Source of the DNA: an uncultured Mucispirillum sp.
GTDB taxonomy: Bacteria > Chrysiogenota > Deferribacteres > Deferribacterales > Mucispirillaceae
NCBI GenBank assembly: GCA_944323205.1
Contig: CALURO010000005.1
Location: forward strand, 62,001 to 126,000
Direction: 5' to 3'
Length of the DNA stretch: 64,000 nucleotides
The notes under the pieces were generated by a model. It was not told where the DNA came from. It did no database searches and was given only the letters and a program-made list of their open reading frames with translations. Below are positions 9,577 to 17,541 of the stretch, one piece after another. Each line of letters starts with the position of its first letter. Positions within the stretch are counted from its first letter, which is position 1. Made by a program: the position numbers and the translations under genes.

Positions 9577-10134
9577 ATGGATTTTAAAGGATTATTTTTT
9601 AGTGCTGAGGGTAGATTAAACAGACTGTCTTATTTTTTACTTTGGCTTTCTGTTATGGTTATATCAGTAATTCTCAGTGTTATTTTTAGTACAATTTTAC
9701 AAGGTAATCTTATAGTAAATTATGTTATTAATGGAGTAATAAATATTGCTACATTAGTAATTAATGTTTTTTTAGCAATTAAAAGATTTCATGATTTTGA
9801 CAAAAGTGGATACTATTTACTTGGTTTTATAGTAGTTACAAATATTAGTGCTGCTGTATTAGCTGGTATCATAATGATGATTGCTGGTGAAGGTGCAGGT
9901 TTAGCTGCGCTTTCACTTATGGCATTAGCTATTCTATTATATACGTTTCTTAAACCAGGCACTGATGGTGCTAACCAGTATGGAAATCAACCAGCAGCTC
10001 TTTTTGATTTAGGGTTAAATGATAATAAAGAAAATCTTAATCCAATAATATCTGATAATTCAAATAATCAATATTTTTTTATAATGGGGAAGTTTTTACT
10101 TCCCTTTTTTAATTCTTTTTATATTAAATCATAA
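9577..10134 (+). CDS. DUF805 family inner-membrane protein, with an anomalous C-terminus
   Basis: 185 residues. The opening MDFKGLFFSAEGRLNRLSYF is the typical DUF805 start and IKRFHDFDKSGYY is the conserved central loop; TDGANQYGNQP is the usual end region. About four hydrophobic segments are visible. Members of this family are membrane proteins of unknown function. The reading frame continues beyond the normal end, through a T7 tract (10074-10080) and then straight through a rho-independent terminator (10087-10110). Removing one T would place a TAA at once before the terminator. The last 15 or so residues are therefore probably not native. Confidence 0.85.
   Translation: MDFKGLFFSAEGRLNRLSYFLLWLSVMVISVILSVIFSTILQGNLIVNYVINGVINIATLVINVFLAIKRFHDFDKSGYYLLGFIVVTNISAAVLAGIIMMIAGEGAGLAALSLMALAILLYTFLKPGTDGANQYGNQPAALFDLGLNDNKENLNPIISDNSNNQYFFIMGKFLLPFFNSFYIKS
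10087..10110 (+). terminator. Rho-independent terminator inside the DUF805 reading frame
   Basis: GGGAAGT (10087-10093), loop TTTT, ACTTCCC (10098-10104), then six T. This is a perfect 7-bp stem with a U tract. It lies 24 bases upstream of the annotated stop codon, so terminated transcripts would lack a stop. Confidence 0.8.
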
Positions 10135-10222
10135 GTAAAAGTATAAAATTATAAAATTTATCTTTATTTTCTTTCTATTTTATTATATAAATCTTATTTA
10201 TTATTTAATATATGAGGTAAAA

Positions 10223-10897
10223 ATGGATAAAGCTATTGTTTTAGCAAGCGGCGGGCTTGACAGCTGCGTTACTATTGCGTGTGCTGTAAATGATGGATAT
10301 GATGTTTCTCTTTTACATATAAACTATGGTCAAAGAACTCAGAAAAGGGAAGATAAAGCTTTTGATGATATAGCAGCTTATTATAACATAAAAAATAAAA
10401 TGACTGTAGATATTGACTATTTAATAAGAATTGGCGGCTCTTCATTAACAGATATGTCTATGAAAGTGGAAGAAGATACTTCTCCATCATCAAGCTCCAA
10501 CAGTGTTCCTTCTACTTATGTGCCATTTAGAAATGCTAATATGATTTCTATTGCTGTTAGCTGGGCAGAAGTGATTGGGGCTAAAAAAATATATGTTGGT
10601 GCTGTTGAGGAAGATTCCAGCGGATACCCAGACTGCAGAGAAATATTTTATGAAAAATTTAATGATTTATTATCAGTTGCTCTTGCACCAGAAAGTGATG
10701 TGCAGATAGTTACACCAGTTATACATTTAACTAAAAAAGATATTGTTAAAAAAGGCATAGAGCTTAAAGCTCCACTTCATCTTACATGGAGCTGCTATCA
10801 AAATGAAGATGCAGCATGTGGAGTATGCGAAAGCTGTAAATTAAGGTTAAAAGGTTTTGAGCTTGCAGGCGAAAAAGACCCAATACCATACAAATAA
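10223..10897 (+). CDS. queC: 7-cyano-7-deazaguanine synthase QueC
   Basis: Converts 7-carboxy-7-deazaguanine to preQ0 with ATP and ammonia, in queuosine biosynthesis. 224 residues. The PP-loop is LASGGLDSCVT at the N-terminus, followed by LHINYGQRTQKRE. YVPFRNANMISIAVSWAE is the conserved central motif, and the C-terminal zinc-binding cysteines are SCYQNE, CGVCESC. No other queuosine genes are adjacent. The 88-base leader shows no preQ1 riboswitch. yqeY, cvpA and mutS2 follow closely in the same direction. Confidence 0.95.
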   Translation: MDKAIVLASGGLDSCVTIACAVNDGYDVSLLHINYGQRTQKREDKAFDDIAAYYNIKNKMTVDIDYLIRIGGSSLTDMSMKVEEDTSPSSSSNSVPSTYVPFRNANMISIAVSWAEVIGAKKIYVGAVEEDSSGYPDCREIFYEKFNDLLSVALAPESDVQIVTPVIHLTKKDIVKKGIELKAPLHLTWSCYQNEDAACGVCESCKLRLKGFELAGEKDPIPYK

Positions 10898-10916
10898 ATA
10901 ATTAAGGGAGATAGAT

Positions 10917-11357
10917 ATGACTTTAAAAGAACAAATTTTAGAAGACATTAAGCACTACATGAAAGAAAAAGATAATGTAGCATTAAATGCTGTAAGAATG
11001 TTAAAATCTGATGTTAAAAATGCTGAAATTGCTGCAATTAAAGAACTTGATGATGAAGGCGTTATTAAAGTTGTTGCTTCAAGTATAAAAAAACGCAAAG
11101 ATTCTGCTGAAATATATATAAAAAACGGAAGGCAGGATTTAGCAGATAAAGAGCTTGCAGAAATTAAAGTTTTAGAAAAATATTTACCAGCTCAGCTTGA
11201 TGATGAAGCAATTAAAGCAGTTATTAAAGAAGTTATTGCTTCCCTTGATGATAATATGAAGAAAAACTTTGGTGCTGTTATGAAAAATGTAATGGCAAAA
11301 GTCGGTGCTTCTGCAGAAGGTAAAAAAGTAAGCGAGTTAATAAAAGGTATGTTATAG
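10917..11357 (+). CDS. GatB/YqeY domain-containing protein
   Basis: 146 residues, matching stand-alone YqeY proteins in length and pattern: an N-terminal helical part (LKEQILEDIKHYMKEKD, then NAVRMLKSDVKNAEI) and a C-terminal EIKVLEKYLPAQLDDEAI segment followed by KNFGAVMKNVMAKV and GKKVSELIKGML. The domain is shared with the tail of the GatB amidotransferase subunit and probably contacts tRNA, but the stand-alone protein has no established role. It starts 19 bases after queC with GGGAG before the ATG. cvpA begins 1 base after its stop. Confidence 0.9.
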   Translation: MTLKEQILEDIKHYMKEKDNVALNAVRMLKSDVKNAEIAAIKELDDEGVIKVVASSIKKRKDSAEIYIKNGRQDLADKELAEIKVLEKYLPAQLDDEAIKAVIKEVIASLDDNMKKNFGAVMKNVMAKVGASAEGKKVSELIKGML

Positions 11358-11358
11358 T

Positions 11359-11865
11359 ATGGGCGTAGTAGATATTATAATTATAGTATTTATACTTGTC
11401 TTTGCATTTAAAGGAATGATTAACGGCTTTATTACAGAAGCTATCAGCATATTAGGCATAATTTTAGCCATACTTTGTTCCTATATGCTTTATGAGCCAC
11501 TGTTTAAAGTAATGCAGGCAGTTGGGTTTGGAAAGCAGGGTGCATCTATTGCGGCATATATTTTAGGCTTTTTAATTGTATATGTTATTGTAATAATATT
11601 AGGAAATCTGATACACAGAACATTGCAGGCAATTCATTTAGGCTGGGTAAATAAAGTATTTGGTTTTTTATTTGGAGTATTAAAAGGTGCTTTTATTGCA
11701 AGTGTTATTCTTTGGATAATAGTTTCTATTTTTCCAAATAAAATGAAATTTGTGCATGATATAAAAAGTTCACAAACTGCTCAATCTGTAATGAAAGTGC
11801 TGCCATACTGCTATGACAGGCTTAATGCTGTTTCTAATATAGACAGGTTTAACCCATTTAAATAA
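11359..11865 (+). CDS. CvpA family membrane protein
   Basis: 168 residues with four hydrophobic segments (IIIIVFILVFAFKG, ISILGIILAILCSYML, AAYILGFLIVYVIVIILG, GAFIASVILWIIVSIF). The N-terminal pattern, in which the first segment is followed by KGMINGFITEAISILG, is that of CvpA (colicin V production) proteins, which in many bacteria lie directly upstream of mutS2 or purF as here. The cellular role is poorly defined. Its start follows the yqeY stop by 1 base, indicating translational coupling. Confidence 0.87.
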   Translation: MGVVDIIIIVFILVFAFKGMINGFITEAISILGIILAILCSYMLYEPLFKVMQAVGFGKQGASIAAYILGFLIVYVIVIILGNLIHRTLQAIHLGWVNKVFGFLFGVLKGAFIASVILWIIVSIFPNKMKFVHDIKSSQTAQSVMKVLPYCYDRLNAVSNIDRFNPFK

Positions 11866-11880
11866 CTTATAAGGAATAAT

Positions 11881-14157
11881 ATGAAATTTGATACATCTGT
11901 ATTAGAGTTTGAATCTTTTAAAGAATTTTTACTTGATAATTTTGTTTCATCATTTTCAAAATCATCCTTTAAAGTTATTAATATACTTCATGATATTGAA
12001 AGCATATATAAAAGACAGAATGAAATAAGGCAGGCTGCAGAATATAGAGAAAGCTCATCATTTATTGAAGATGATAATGATTTTTTCAGCCTGTTTTATT
12101 CTCTTACAGATAAAACAAAATCTTTTGACCCAATGGATTTTGTAATAATAAAAAATTTCCTTGTAAAAATATCGCTTATTAAAGAAGCATTAGAAGAAAA
12201 AAAATATACTTATCTAACAAGCTACAGTGAAAGTTTTGCGTCGTATCAGTATTTAATAGATTTAATAGATAAGTCTATAAATGATAAAGGTGCAGTAAAA
12301 GATGATGCAACACCAAAATTACAGGAAATAAGATATTCTTTAAATCAGTTTAAAAATAATATTCGCAAACTTCTTTCTAATATTTTTAATTCTGCAAATG
12401 CTGATAAGTTTATACAGGATAAAGTGATTGTTTTACGCAACGGCAGATATACTATACCATGCAAAACAAATTTCAGCCAGTATATTCAAGGTATTATTCA
12501 GGATAAATCTGCAAGCGGTCAGACATTATACATAGAGCCTGCATCTATTGTTTCTGAAAATAATGCTATGCAGGAATTAATTATTGAAGAATCTGAAGAA
12601 ATAGCAAAAATTATTTATACATTGATTACTTCTGTTAAATCTTCTTTAGTAGATTTAAATAAAACAGTAAAAAATTATTCTTATTTAATAATGATATTAG
12701 AAATAGGGCTTTTCTATTCTAATAAACAGTATACTTTTGGTGAGCTTGGAAACAGTATGGTTTTTTCTCAAGTTCATCACCCGCTTTTATATTTAAGAAA
12801 AGGTGATAACTCAATTCCTGTTGATTTTATAATAGATAATCAGGGTGACCATATTATAATCACAGGTCCAAATACCGGTGGTAAAACTGCAGCATTAAAA
12901 TCAATAGGATTAAATCATTTAATATCATACTGTGGACTTCCTGTTTTTGGTAAATATTTTAAATTTATGGCTTTTGAAAGCATTTTAGCAGATATTGGTG
13001 ATAATCAGTCTATTATTATGGATTTAAGTACTTTCTCATCTCATATGGTTAATATTAATAATATAGTAGAGAAAGCATACAGTAAAACATTAGTGCTTTT
13101 TGATGAATTAGGAACAGGAACAGAGCCTAGGGAAGGGGCATCTTTAGCTGTTGCTATACTTAAATATTTAAGAAAAAAAGGTGCAACAGTTATTCTTACA
13201 ACTCACTTTACAGAAGTAAAAAATTATGCACTTAACAGTGATAAGGCATACTTTTATGCAGTAGATTTTGATTATGATACTTTAAGCCCTAGATATAAAT
13301 TAATAAAAGATGTTATGGGCAAATCTGATCCTATAATGATTGCAGAAAGGCTTGGATTTAATAAAGAGATTATACAAGATGCAGAAGAAGAATTAATGAG
13401 GTATAAATCTTCTATAGAAGTGCAGGTAGAAGAATTAAATAGAATGCTTGCAGAAGCAGAGCATACTAAAAAAATACTTGCAGCAAAAGAAAAAGAGCTG
13501 CAGGAAAAAGAAGAAGTGTTTAATGCTGCAAACCAGGATCTGCAGAAAAAACTTAATTCTAAAGAAATAGAGTTATTAGAAGAAACATACTCTCTTTTAC
13601 AAAAAAGCAAAAGACTTGCTAACCAGAAAGAAAAACTTACAAACGAAGAAATAGAAAATGTTATTAAAAAAACATCATCTAAAATAGAAGATATAAAATC
13701 AAAGCAGATAACTATTGAAGATATAAAAGTAAATGATGTTATTTTTCTTGATAAATATAATAGTCAGGTAAAAATTTTAGAGATTTCCGGCAATAATGTA
13801 ACAGTAGATTTAAATGGCATGAAAATGAAAATGAAAAAAAATGATATTGTTGGCCATAAAGTAGAGCATGTAAAACCTAAGACTGTTAAAATAACTAATA
13901 ATACAAGTAAAAGCAGCTCAAAAAGAGAAATTGTCCTTGTTGGAAAGCGAGTTGAAGAAGCTCTTGATTTACTTGAAAAATTTATAGATGATTTACTGCT
14001 TACAAATTATGATAAAGCATATGTTATTCATGGAAGAGGCTCTGGTCAGTTAAGAAAAGCAATACATGAATATTTAAGAGTTCATCCAAAAGTAGCAAAA
14101 TATTATTTAGCAGAAAATAATGAAGGCGGTAATGCTGTAACTATTATTGAACTTTAA
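11881..14157 (+). CDS. mutS2: MutS2 family ATPase with C-terminal Smr domain
   Basis: 758 residues. After the clamp/lever region comes the MutS-type ATPase: Walker A GPNTGGKTAAL near residue 329 and Walker B VLFDELGTGTEPREGA near residue 406. A long Glu/Lys-rich coiled coil covers about 500-620, and a C-terminal Smr domain has HGRGSGQLRKAIHEYL near residue 716. MutS2 suppresses homologous recombination, and in Bacillus splits collided ribosomes (RqcU). The Smr domain lacks the usual LDLRG motif: the aligned place reads IVLVGKRVEEAL, so nuclease function is uncertain. It is last in the queC-yqeY-cvpA-mutS2 run and ends 2 bases from the convergent carbonic anhydrase. Confidence 0.93.
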   Translation: MKFDTSVLEFESFKEFLLDNFVSSFSKSSFKVINILHDIESIYKRQNEIRQAAEYRESSSFIEDDNDFFSLFYSLTDKTKSFDPMDFVIIKNFLVKISLIKEALEEKKYTYLTSYSESFASYQYLIDLIDKSINDKGAVKDDATPKLQEIRYSLNQFKNNIRKLLSNIFNSANADKFIQDKVIVLRNGRYTIPCKTNFSQYIQGIIQDKSASGQTLYIEPASIVSENNAMQELIIEESEEIAKIIYTLITSVKSSLVDLNKTVKNYSYLIMILEIGLFYSNKQYTFGELGNSMVFSQVHHPLLYLRKGDNSIPVDFIIDNQGDHIIITGPNTGGKTAALKSIGLNHLISYCGLPVFGKYFKFMAFESILADIGDNQSIIMDLSTFSSHMVNINNIVEKAYSKTLVLFDELGTGTEPREGASLAVAILKYLRKKGATVILTTHFTEVKNYALNSDKAYFYAVDFDYDTLSPRYKLIKDVMGKSDPIMIAERLGFNKEIIQDAEEELMRYKSSIEVQVEELNRMLAEAEHTKKILAAKEKELQEKEEVFNAANQDLQKKLNSKEIELLEETYSLLQKSKRLANQKEKLTNEEIENVIKKTSSKIEDIKSKQITIEDIKVNDVIFLDKYNSQVKILEISGNNVTVDLNGMKMKMKKNDIVGHKVEHVKPKTVKITNNTSKSSSKREIVLVGKRVEEALDLLEKFIDDLLLTNYDKAYVIHGRGSGQLRKAIHEYLRVHPKVAKYYLAENNEGGNAVTIIEL

Positions 14158-14159
14158 GT

Positions 14160-14837
14160 TTATTTATTATAGTTTACAGGGCATGAAATAGTATCATCAA
14201 AAAAAGTTACTTTGCCAGTAGCTATTCCGTATTTTGCACCTACAACAATAAGTTTGCCAGTTTCTATATATGGTTTTAAAATAGAGCTGCTTTTTATTTT
14301 ATCTACAGTATGGTACACATTTAGATCTTCTGCACGCTCTAATAAGTCAAAATGATTATCAGTTTCCTGTGATGCCCTGTCTATAGATGGCTGTACTTCA
14401 TGAAGAATATCTTTAATGTATCCAAGCTCTGCACCATCATGGTCTTCTATACAGCTTTTAACTGCTCCGCAGTTTTCATGTCCCATAACTATTACTATAT
14501 CTACACTGCTGTGAGTTACTGCATATTCAATACTGCCCATTTCTAAAGCTCCAACCACATGACCTGCTGTGCGTATAATAAAAAAATCACCCATTTCTGC
14601 ATTAAATATTCTTTCTGGAGAGATTCTAGCATCAGAGCATGTAACTATAACCGCCTGTGGATTTTGTCCGTGTACAGCCATTTGACGCACTCTTTCAATA
14701 TTACTTACAGGAGCAGAATGAAGGATATATGAAGTAAACTGCTCATTTCCTTCTTTTAGAATATCAAGAGTTGTAGAATGGTCTTCTACATGATAGTTCC
14801 AAAATTCTATAAATGATTTTAAAAATTTTTTAAACAT
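14160..14837 (-). CDS. Beta-class carbonic anhydrase
   Basis: Interconverts CO2 and bicarbonate, cytoplasmic, 225 residues. Zinc ligands and the Asp/Arg dyad are visible: VTCSDARISPE supplies Cys, Asp and Arg, and GHENCGAVK supplies His and Cys. GDFFIIRTAGHVV and GSIEYAVTHSSVDIVIVMGH are standard family segments. The extended N-terminus (EFWNYHVEDHSTTLDILKEG) precedes the fold and lacks a signal peptide. It is a single gene on the minus strand, convergent with mutS2 with no space for a terminator between them. Confidence 0.93.
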   Translation of the reverse strand: MFKKFLKSFIEFWNYHVEDHSTTLDILKEGNEQFTSYILHSAPVSNIERVRQMAVHGQNPQAVIVTCSDARISPERIFNAEMGDFFIIRTAGHVVGALEMGSIEYAVTHSSVDIVIVMGHENCGAVKSCIEDHDGAELGYIKDILHEVQPSIDRASQETDNHFDLLERAEDLNVYHTVDKIKSSSILKPYIETGKLIVVGAKYGIATGKVTFFDDTISCPVNYNK

Positions 14838-14963
14838 ATGTCTCTCTTTGTATTCTTTTATATTATTTTATAACATAAATAATAAATAATCAAATATTTA
14901 TTAAATAGTTTTATTGAAATTTTTTAGTTTAAGATTTTTTAGTATTTTTTTAAATTAAAATTA

Positions 14964-14992
14964 TTGACTATACAAAATAATTTATATAACAT
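14964..14992 (+). promoter_or_regulatory. Promoter of the hom-apgM-lysC-cimA operon
   Basis: TTGACT at 14964-14969 (5 of 6), 17-base spacer, TAACAT at 14987-14992 (4 of 6); TATAAC two bases earlier is an alternative. It lies about 50 bases before hom. No threonine/isoleucine leader peptide with terminator-antiterminator stems was seen in the remaining leader. Confidence 0.5.
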
Positions 14993-15042
14993 AACAGTTT
15001 AAATTAGATATTAAATGTTAAATTGATATTACAGGAGTTATT

Positions 15043-16356
15043 ATGAATAAAGTGGTAAATGTTGGAATAATAGGCTACGGAGTTGTAGGTAAAGGAACTG
15101 TTGCCGCTTTAATGGATAATTTTGAGACTGTTAGGCGTAAAACAGGAATAAATATCATTGTTAAAGGCATTGCAGATACTAAAATTAATAATATTAGTGA
15201 TAATTATCTGCATAAAGTGGATATTTTAACAAAAGATGCTATGGAGCTTATTACTAATAAAGATATAGATATAATTGTAGAGCTTGTTGGTGGATATACT
15301 TTTGCAAAAGATTTTGTAAAAGCAGCATTGCAAAATAAAAAGCATGTTGTAACCGCAAATAAAGCACTGCTTGCAGCATACGGCAGTGAAATATTCCCAC
15401 TTGCTTATGAAAACGGTGTAGATATAGGCTTTGAAGCATCTGTTGGTGGTGGTATTCCTATTATCAGAGTTATGAAGGAAGATTTAGCCGTTAATAATAT
15501 TAATGAAATATACAGCATTATTAATGGAACAGCTAACTATATTTTAACCAGAATGACAGAAGAAGGCAAAGAGTTTGATGAAGTATTAAAAGATGCACAA
15601 AATAAAGGTTATGCAGAAGCTGACCCAACTTTTGATATAGAAGGTATAGATTCTGCCCATAAACTTTCTATTCTTTCCTCTATTGCCTTTTCTACAGTTG
15701 TGCGGGTGGATAAAATATTTGTAGAAGGTATATCAAATATAAAACCTATTGATATAGCTATTGCAAAAGAGTTTGGCTGTGTTATTAAGCTTCTAGCGAT
15801 AGCAAAAAGACATAATAATGATGTAGAAGTAAGAGTACACCCTACAATGATACCTTTAACTAATACTCTTGCACAGGTTAATGGTGTATTTAATGCAGTA
15901 TATGTTAAATCAGATAAAACAGGACCAACTCTTCATTATGGACAGGGTGCAGGAAGCGCGGCAACTGGTGCTGCTGTAGCTGGTGATATTATTAATATTG
16001 CAAGAAATATTGTTAAGGGTATAAATGTTAGAGTGCCAGTTTTAGGTTATGTAAAAAAAGAAGAAACTATTAATATTGTTGATATAAAAGACATTTATTC
16101 AGCTTTTTATATGAGATTAATTGTGGAAGATACTCCAGGTGTGTTAGCTCAGGTAGGGCTTATACTTGCAAATAATGGAATAAGTGTATCTTCTGCTCTG
16201 CAAAGAGAATCTGGAGTTGACTGTAAAGGCTGCGTACCACTTGTATTTATGACTCATGAAGTAATAGGCAGCAGCATAATAAATGCAGTTAAAGAAATTG
16301 ATTCTAAATCATTTGTTAAAGAAAAAACAGTAATAATTAGGGTGGAAGGCAACTAA
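15043..16356 (+). CDS. hom: Homoserine dehydrogenase
   Basis: NAD(P)H-dependent reduction of aspartate semialdehyde to homoserine, on the route to threonine, methionine and isoleucine. 437 residues. The Rossmann motif GIIGYGVVGKGTVAAL lies near the N-terminus. The catalytic domain has VTANKALLA, EASVGGGIPIIR, and NGTANYILTRM with AEADPTFDIEGIDSAHKLSIL. The C-terminal ACT domain (LIVEDTPGVLAQVGLILANN) is the usual threonine-feedback site. AGGAG precedes the ATG. It overlaps the next gene by one base (TAATG) and heads an aspartate-family operon with lysC and cimA. Confidence 0.96.
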   Translation: MNKVVNVGIIGYGVVGKGTVAALMDNFETVRRKTGINIIVKGIADTKINNISDNYLHKVDILTKDAMELITNKDIDIIVELVGGYTFAKDFVKAALQNKKHVVTANKALLAAYGSEIFPLAYENGVDIGFEASVGGGIPIIRVMKEDLAVNNINEIYSIINGTANYILTRMTEEGKEFDEVLKDAQNKGYAEADPTFDIEGIDSAHKLSILSSIAFSTVVRVDKIFVEGISNIKPIDIAIAKEFGCVIKLLAIAKRHNNDVEVRVHPTMIPLTNTLAQVNGVFNAVYVKSDKTGPTLHYGQGAGSAATGAAVAGDIINIARNIVKGINVRVPVLGYVKKEETINIVDIKDIYSAFYMRLIVEDTPGVLAQVGLILANNGISVSSALQRESGVDCKGCVPLVFMTHEVIGSSIINAVKEIDSKSFVKEKTVIIRVEGN

Positions 16357-17519
16357 TGAAATATATAGTGTTACTTTGTGATGGTCTTGCTGACAGACCA
16401 CTTAAGGAATTAGATAATAAAACTATTATAGAATATGCAAATATTCCAAATATACATAAAGCAGCAGAGCATGGTATATGCGGCTATATTCAAACAACAC
16501 CAGATGGTATGGCTCCAGGAAGTGATATATGTAACTTAAGTATATTTGGTTATAATCCTAAAAACTACTATACTGGCAGAAGCCCTTTAGAAGCATGCAG
16601 TATGGGTATAGAGCTGGGAGAAAACGATATGGCTTTTCGCTGTAATACAGTAACCATTACTAATGATATTATGGAGAGTTTTACAGCACACCATATAGAA
16701 GAAAAATATGTGGAAAATATTATTAATGCTTTAAATCAGGAATTTCAAGGGGAAGGCATAGAATTTTATAAAGGTGTAGGCTATAGAAATTTAATGGTAA
16801 TTCGTAATATATCTAATATTGAATTATCTACTACTCCACCACATGATATAAGCGATAAAAATACTACAGCCTATGTTCCAAAAGGAAATGGTGCTGAAAA
16901 ATTAATTGAAATAATGAAAAGGGCAAAAGATAAAGTATTTAATGGCAGTGTAGATACAGGTAAAGCAACAAATATCTGGCTTTGGGGGCAGGGAAAAAAA
17001 CCAGCTCTTCCTGCATTTGTTGATGAATATAAAGTAAAAGGTGCAGTTATTTCAGCAGTAGATTTAATTAGGGGTATTGGTGTATGTGCTGAGATGGATA
17101 TTATAAAAGTGCCGGGTATTACAGGTTTTACAGACACTAATTTTAAAGGCAAGGCAGAATATGCAGTAAATGCTTTAAAAGATCATGATTATGTATTTAT
17201 TCATGTGGAAGCACCAGATGAAGCTGGCCATTTAGGAAATATCAGTGAAAAAATTAAGGCAGTAGAACTTATTGACAGCCAAATGATGCCTGTTATTTTA
17301 GATGGTTTAAAACAATATGGTGATTACAGACTTTTAATTACTCCAGACCATGCAACACCTATTGAGCTAAAAACACATTCACCTGAAAAAATACCAGCTG
17401 TTATTTTTGGCTCTGATATTAAAGCAGATGATAATAAAACATATAGTGAGCATATTAAAACGCCGTCTTTTGATTTAAAAGAAGGTTATGAAATAGCAGA
17501 ATTATTTATAAAAAATTAA
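16356..17519 (+). CDS. ApgM-family cofactor-independent phosphoglycerate mutase-like protein, proposed homoserine kinase
   Basis: 387-residue metalloenzyme of the alkaline phosphatase superfamily, archaeal-type iPGM. It has the N-terminal metal/serine region (LLCDGLADRPLKEL, then GMAPGSDICNLSIFGY with the nucleophile Ser) and C-terminal metal sites (HVEAPDEAGHLGN, LITPDHATPIELKTHSPEKIP). The family includes genuine phosphoglycerate mutases. However, the subfamily that sits between hom and lysC or thrC in genomes without thrB has been proposed to act as homoserine kinase. This gene overlaps hom by one base and precedes lysC by 22, so context favours the threonine-pathway role. Specificity cannot be settled from sequence. 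Confidence 0.87.
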   Translation: MKYIVLLCDGLADRPLKELDNKTIIEYANIPNIHKAAEHGICGYIQTTPDGMAPGSDICNLSIFGYNPKNYYTGRSPLEACSMGIELGENDMAFRCNTVTITNDIMESFTAHHIEEKYVENIINALNQEFQGEGIEFYKGVGYRNLMVIRNISNIELSTTPPHDISDKNTTAYVPKGNGAEKLIEIMKRAKDKVFNGSVDTGKATNIWLWGQGKKPALPAFVDEYKVKGAVISAVDLIRGIGVCAEMDIIKVPGITGFTDTNFKGKAEYAVNALKDHDYVFIHVEAPDEAGHLGNISEKIKAVELIDSQMMPVILDGLKQYGDYRLLITPDHATPIELKTHSPEKIPAVIFGSDIKADDNKTYSEHIKTPSFDLKEGYEIAELFIKN

Positions 17520-17541
17520 GTAAAATAAATTGGAGGAATTT

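Noticed and set aside
10141..10222. preQ1 riboswitch upstream of queC
   Set aside because: The leader is too short and AT-only, with no H-type pseudoknot pattern or conserved loop.
13272..13610. Minus-strand frame of 112 codons
   Set aside because: It lies opposite the coiled-coil part of mutS2; Ser/Ala/Phe-rich shadow of Glu/Lys codons.
14993..15042. Threonine/isoleucine attenuator before hom
   Set aside because: No leader peptide with Thr/Ile codons and no alternative stem-loops in the short leader.
17530..17541. TTG start for lysC
   Set aside because: It precedes and overlaps the GGAGG that serves GTG 17542, and would add a non-conserved MEEF.
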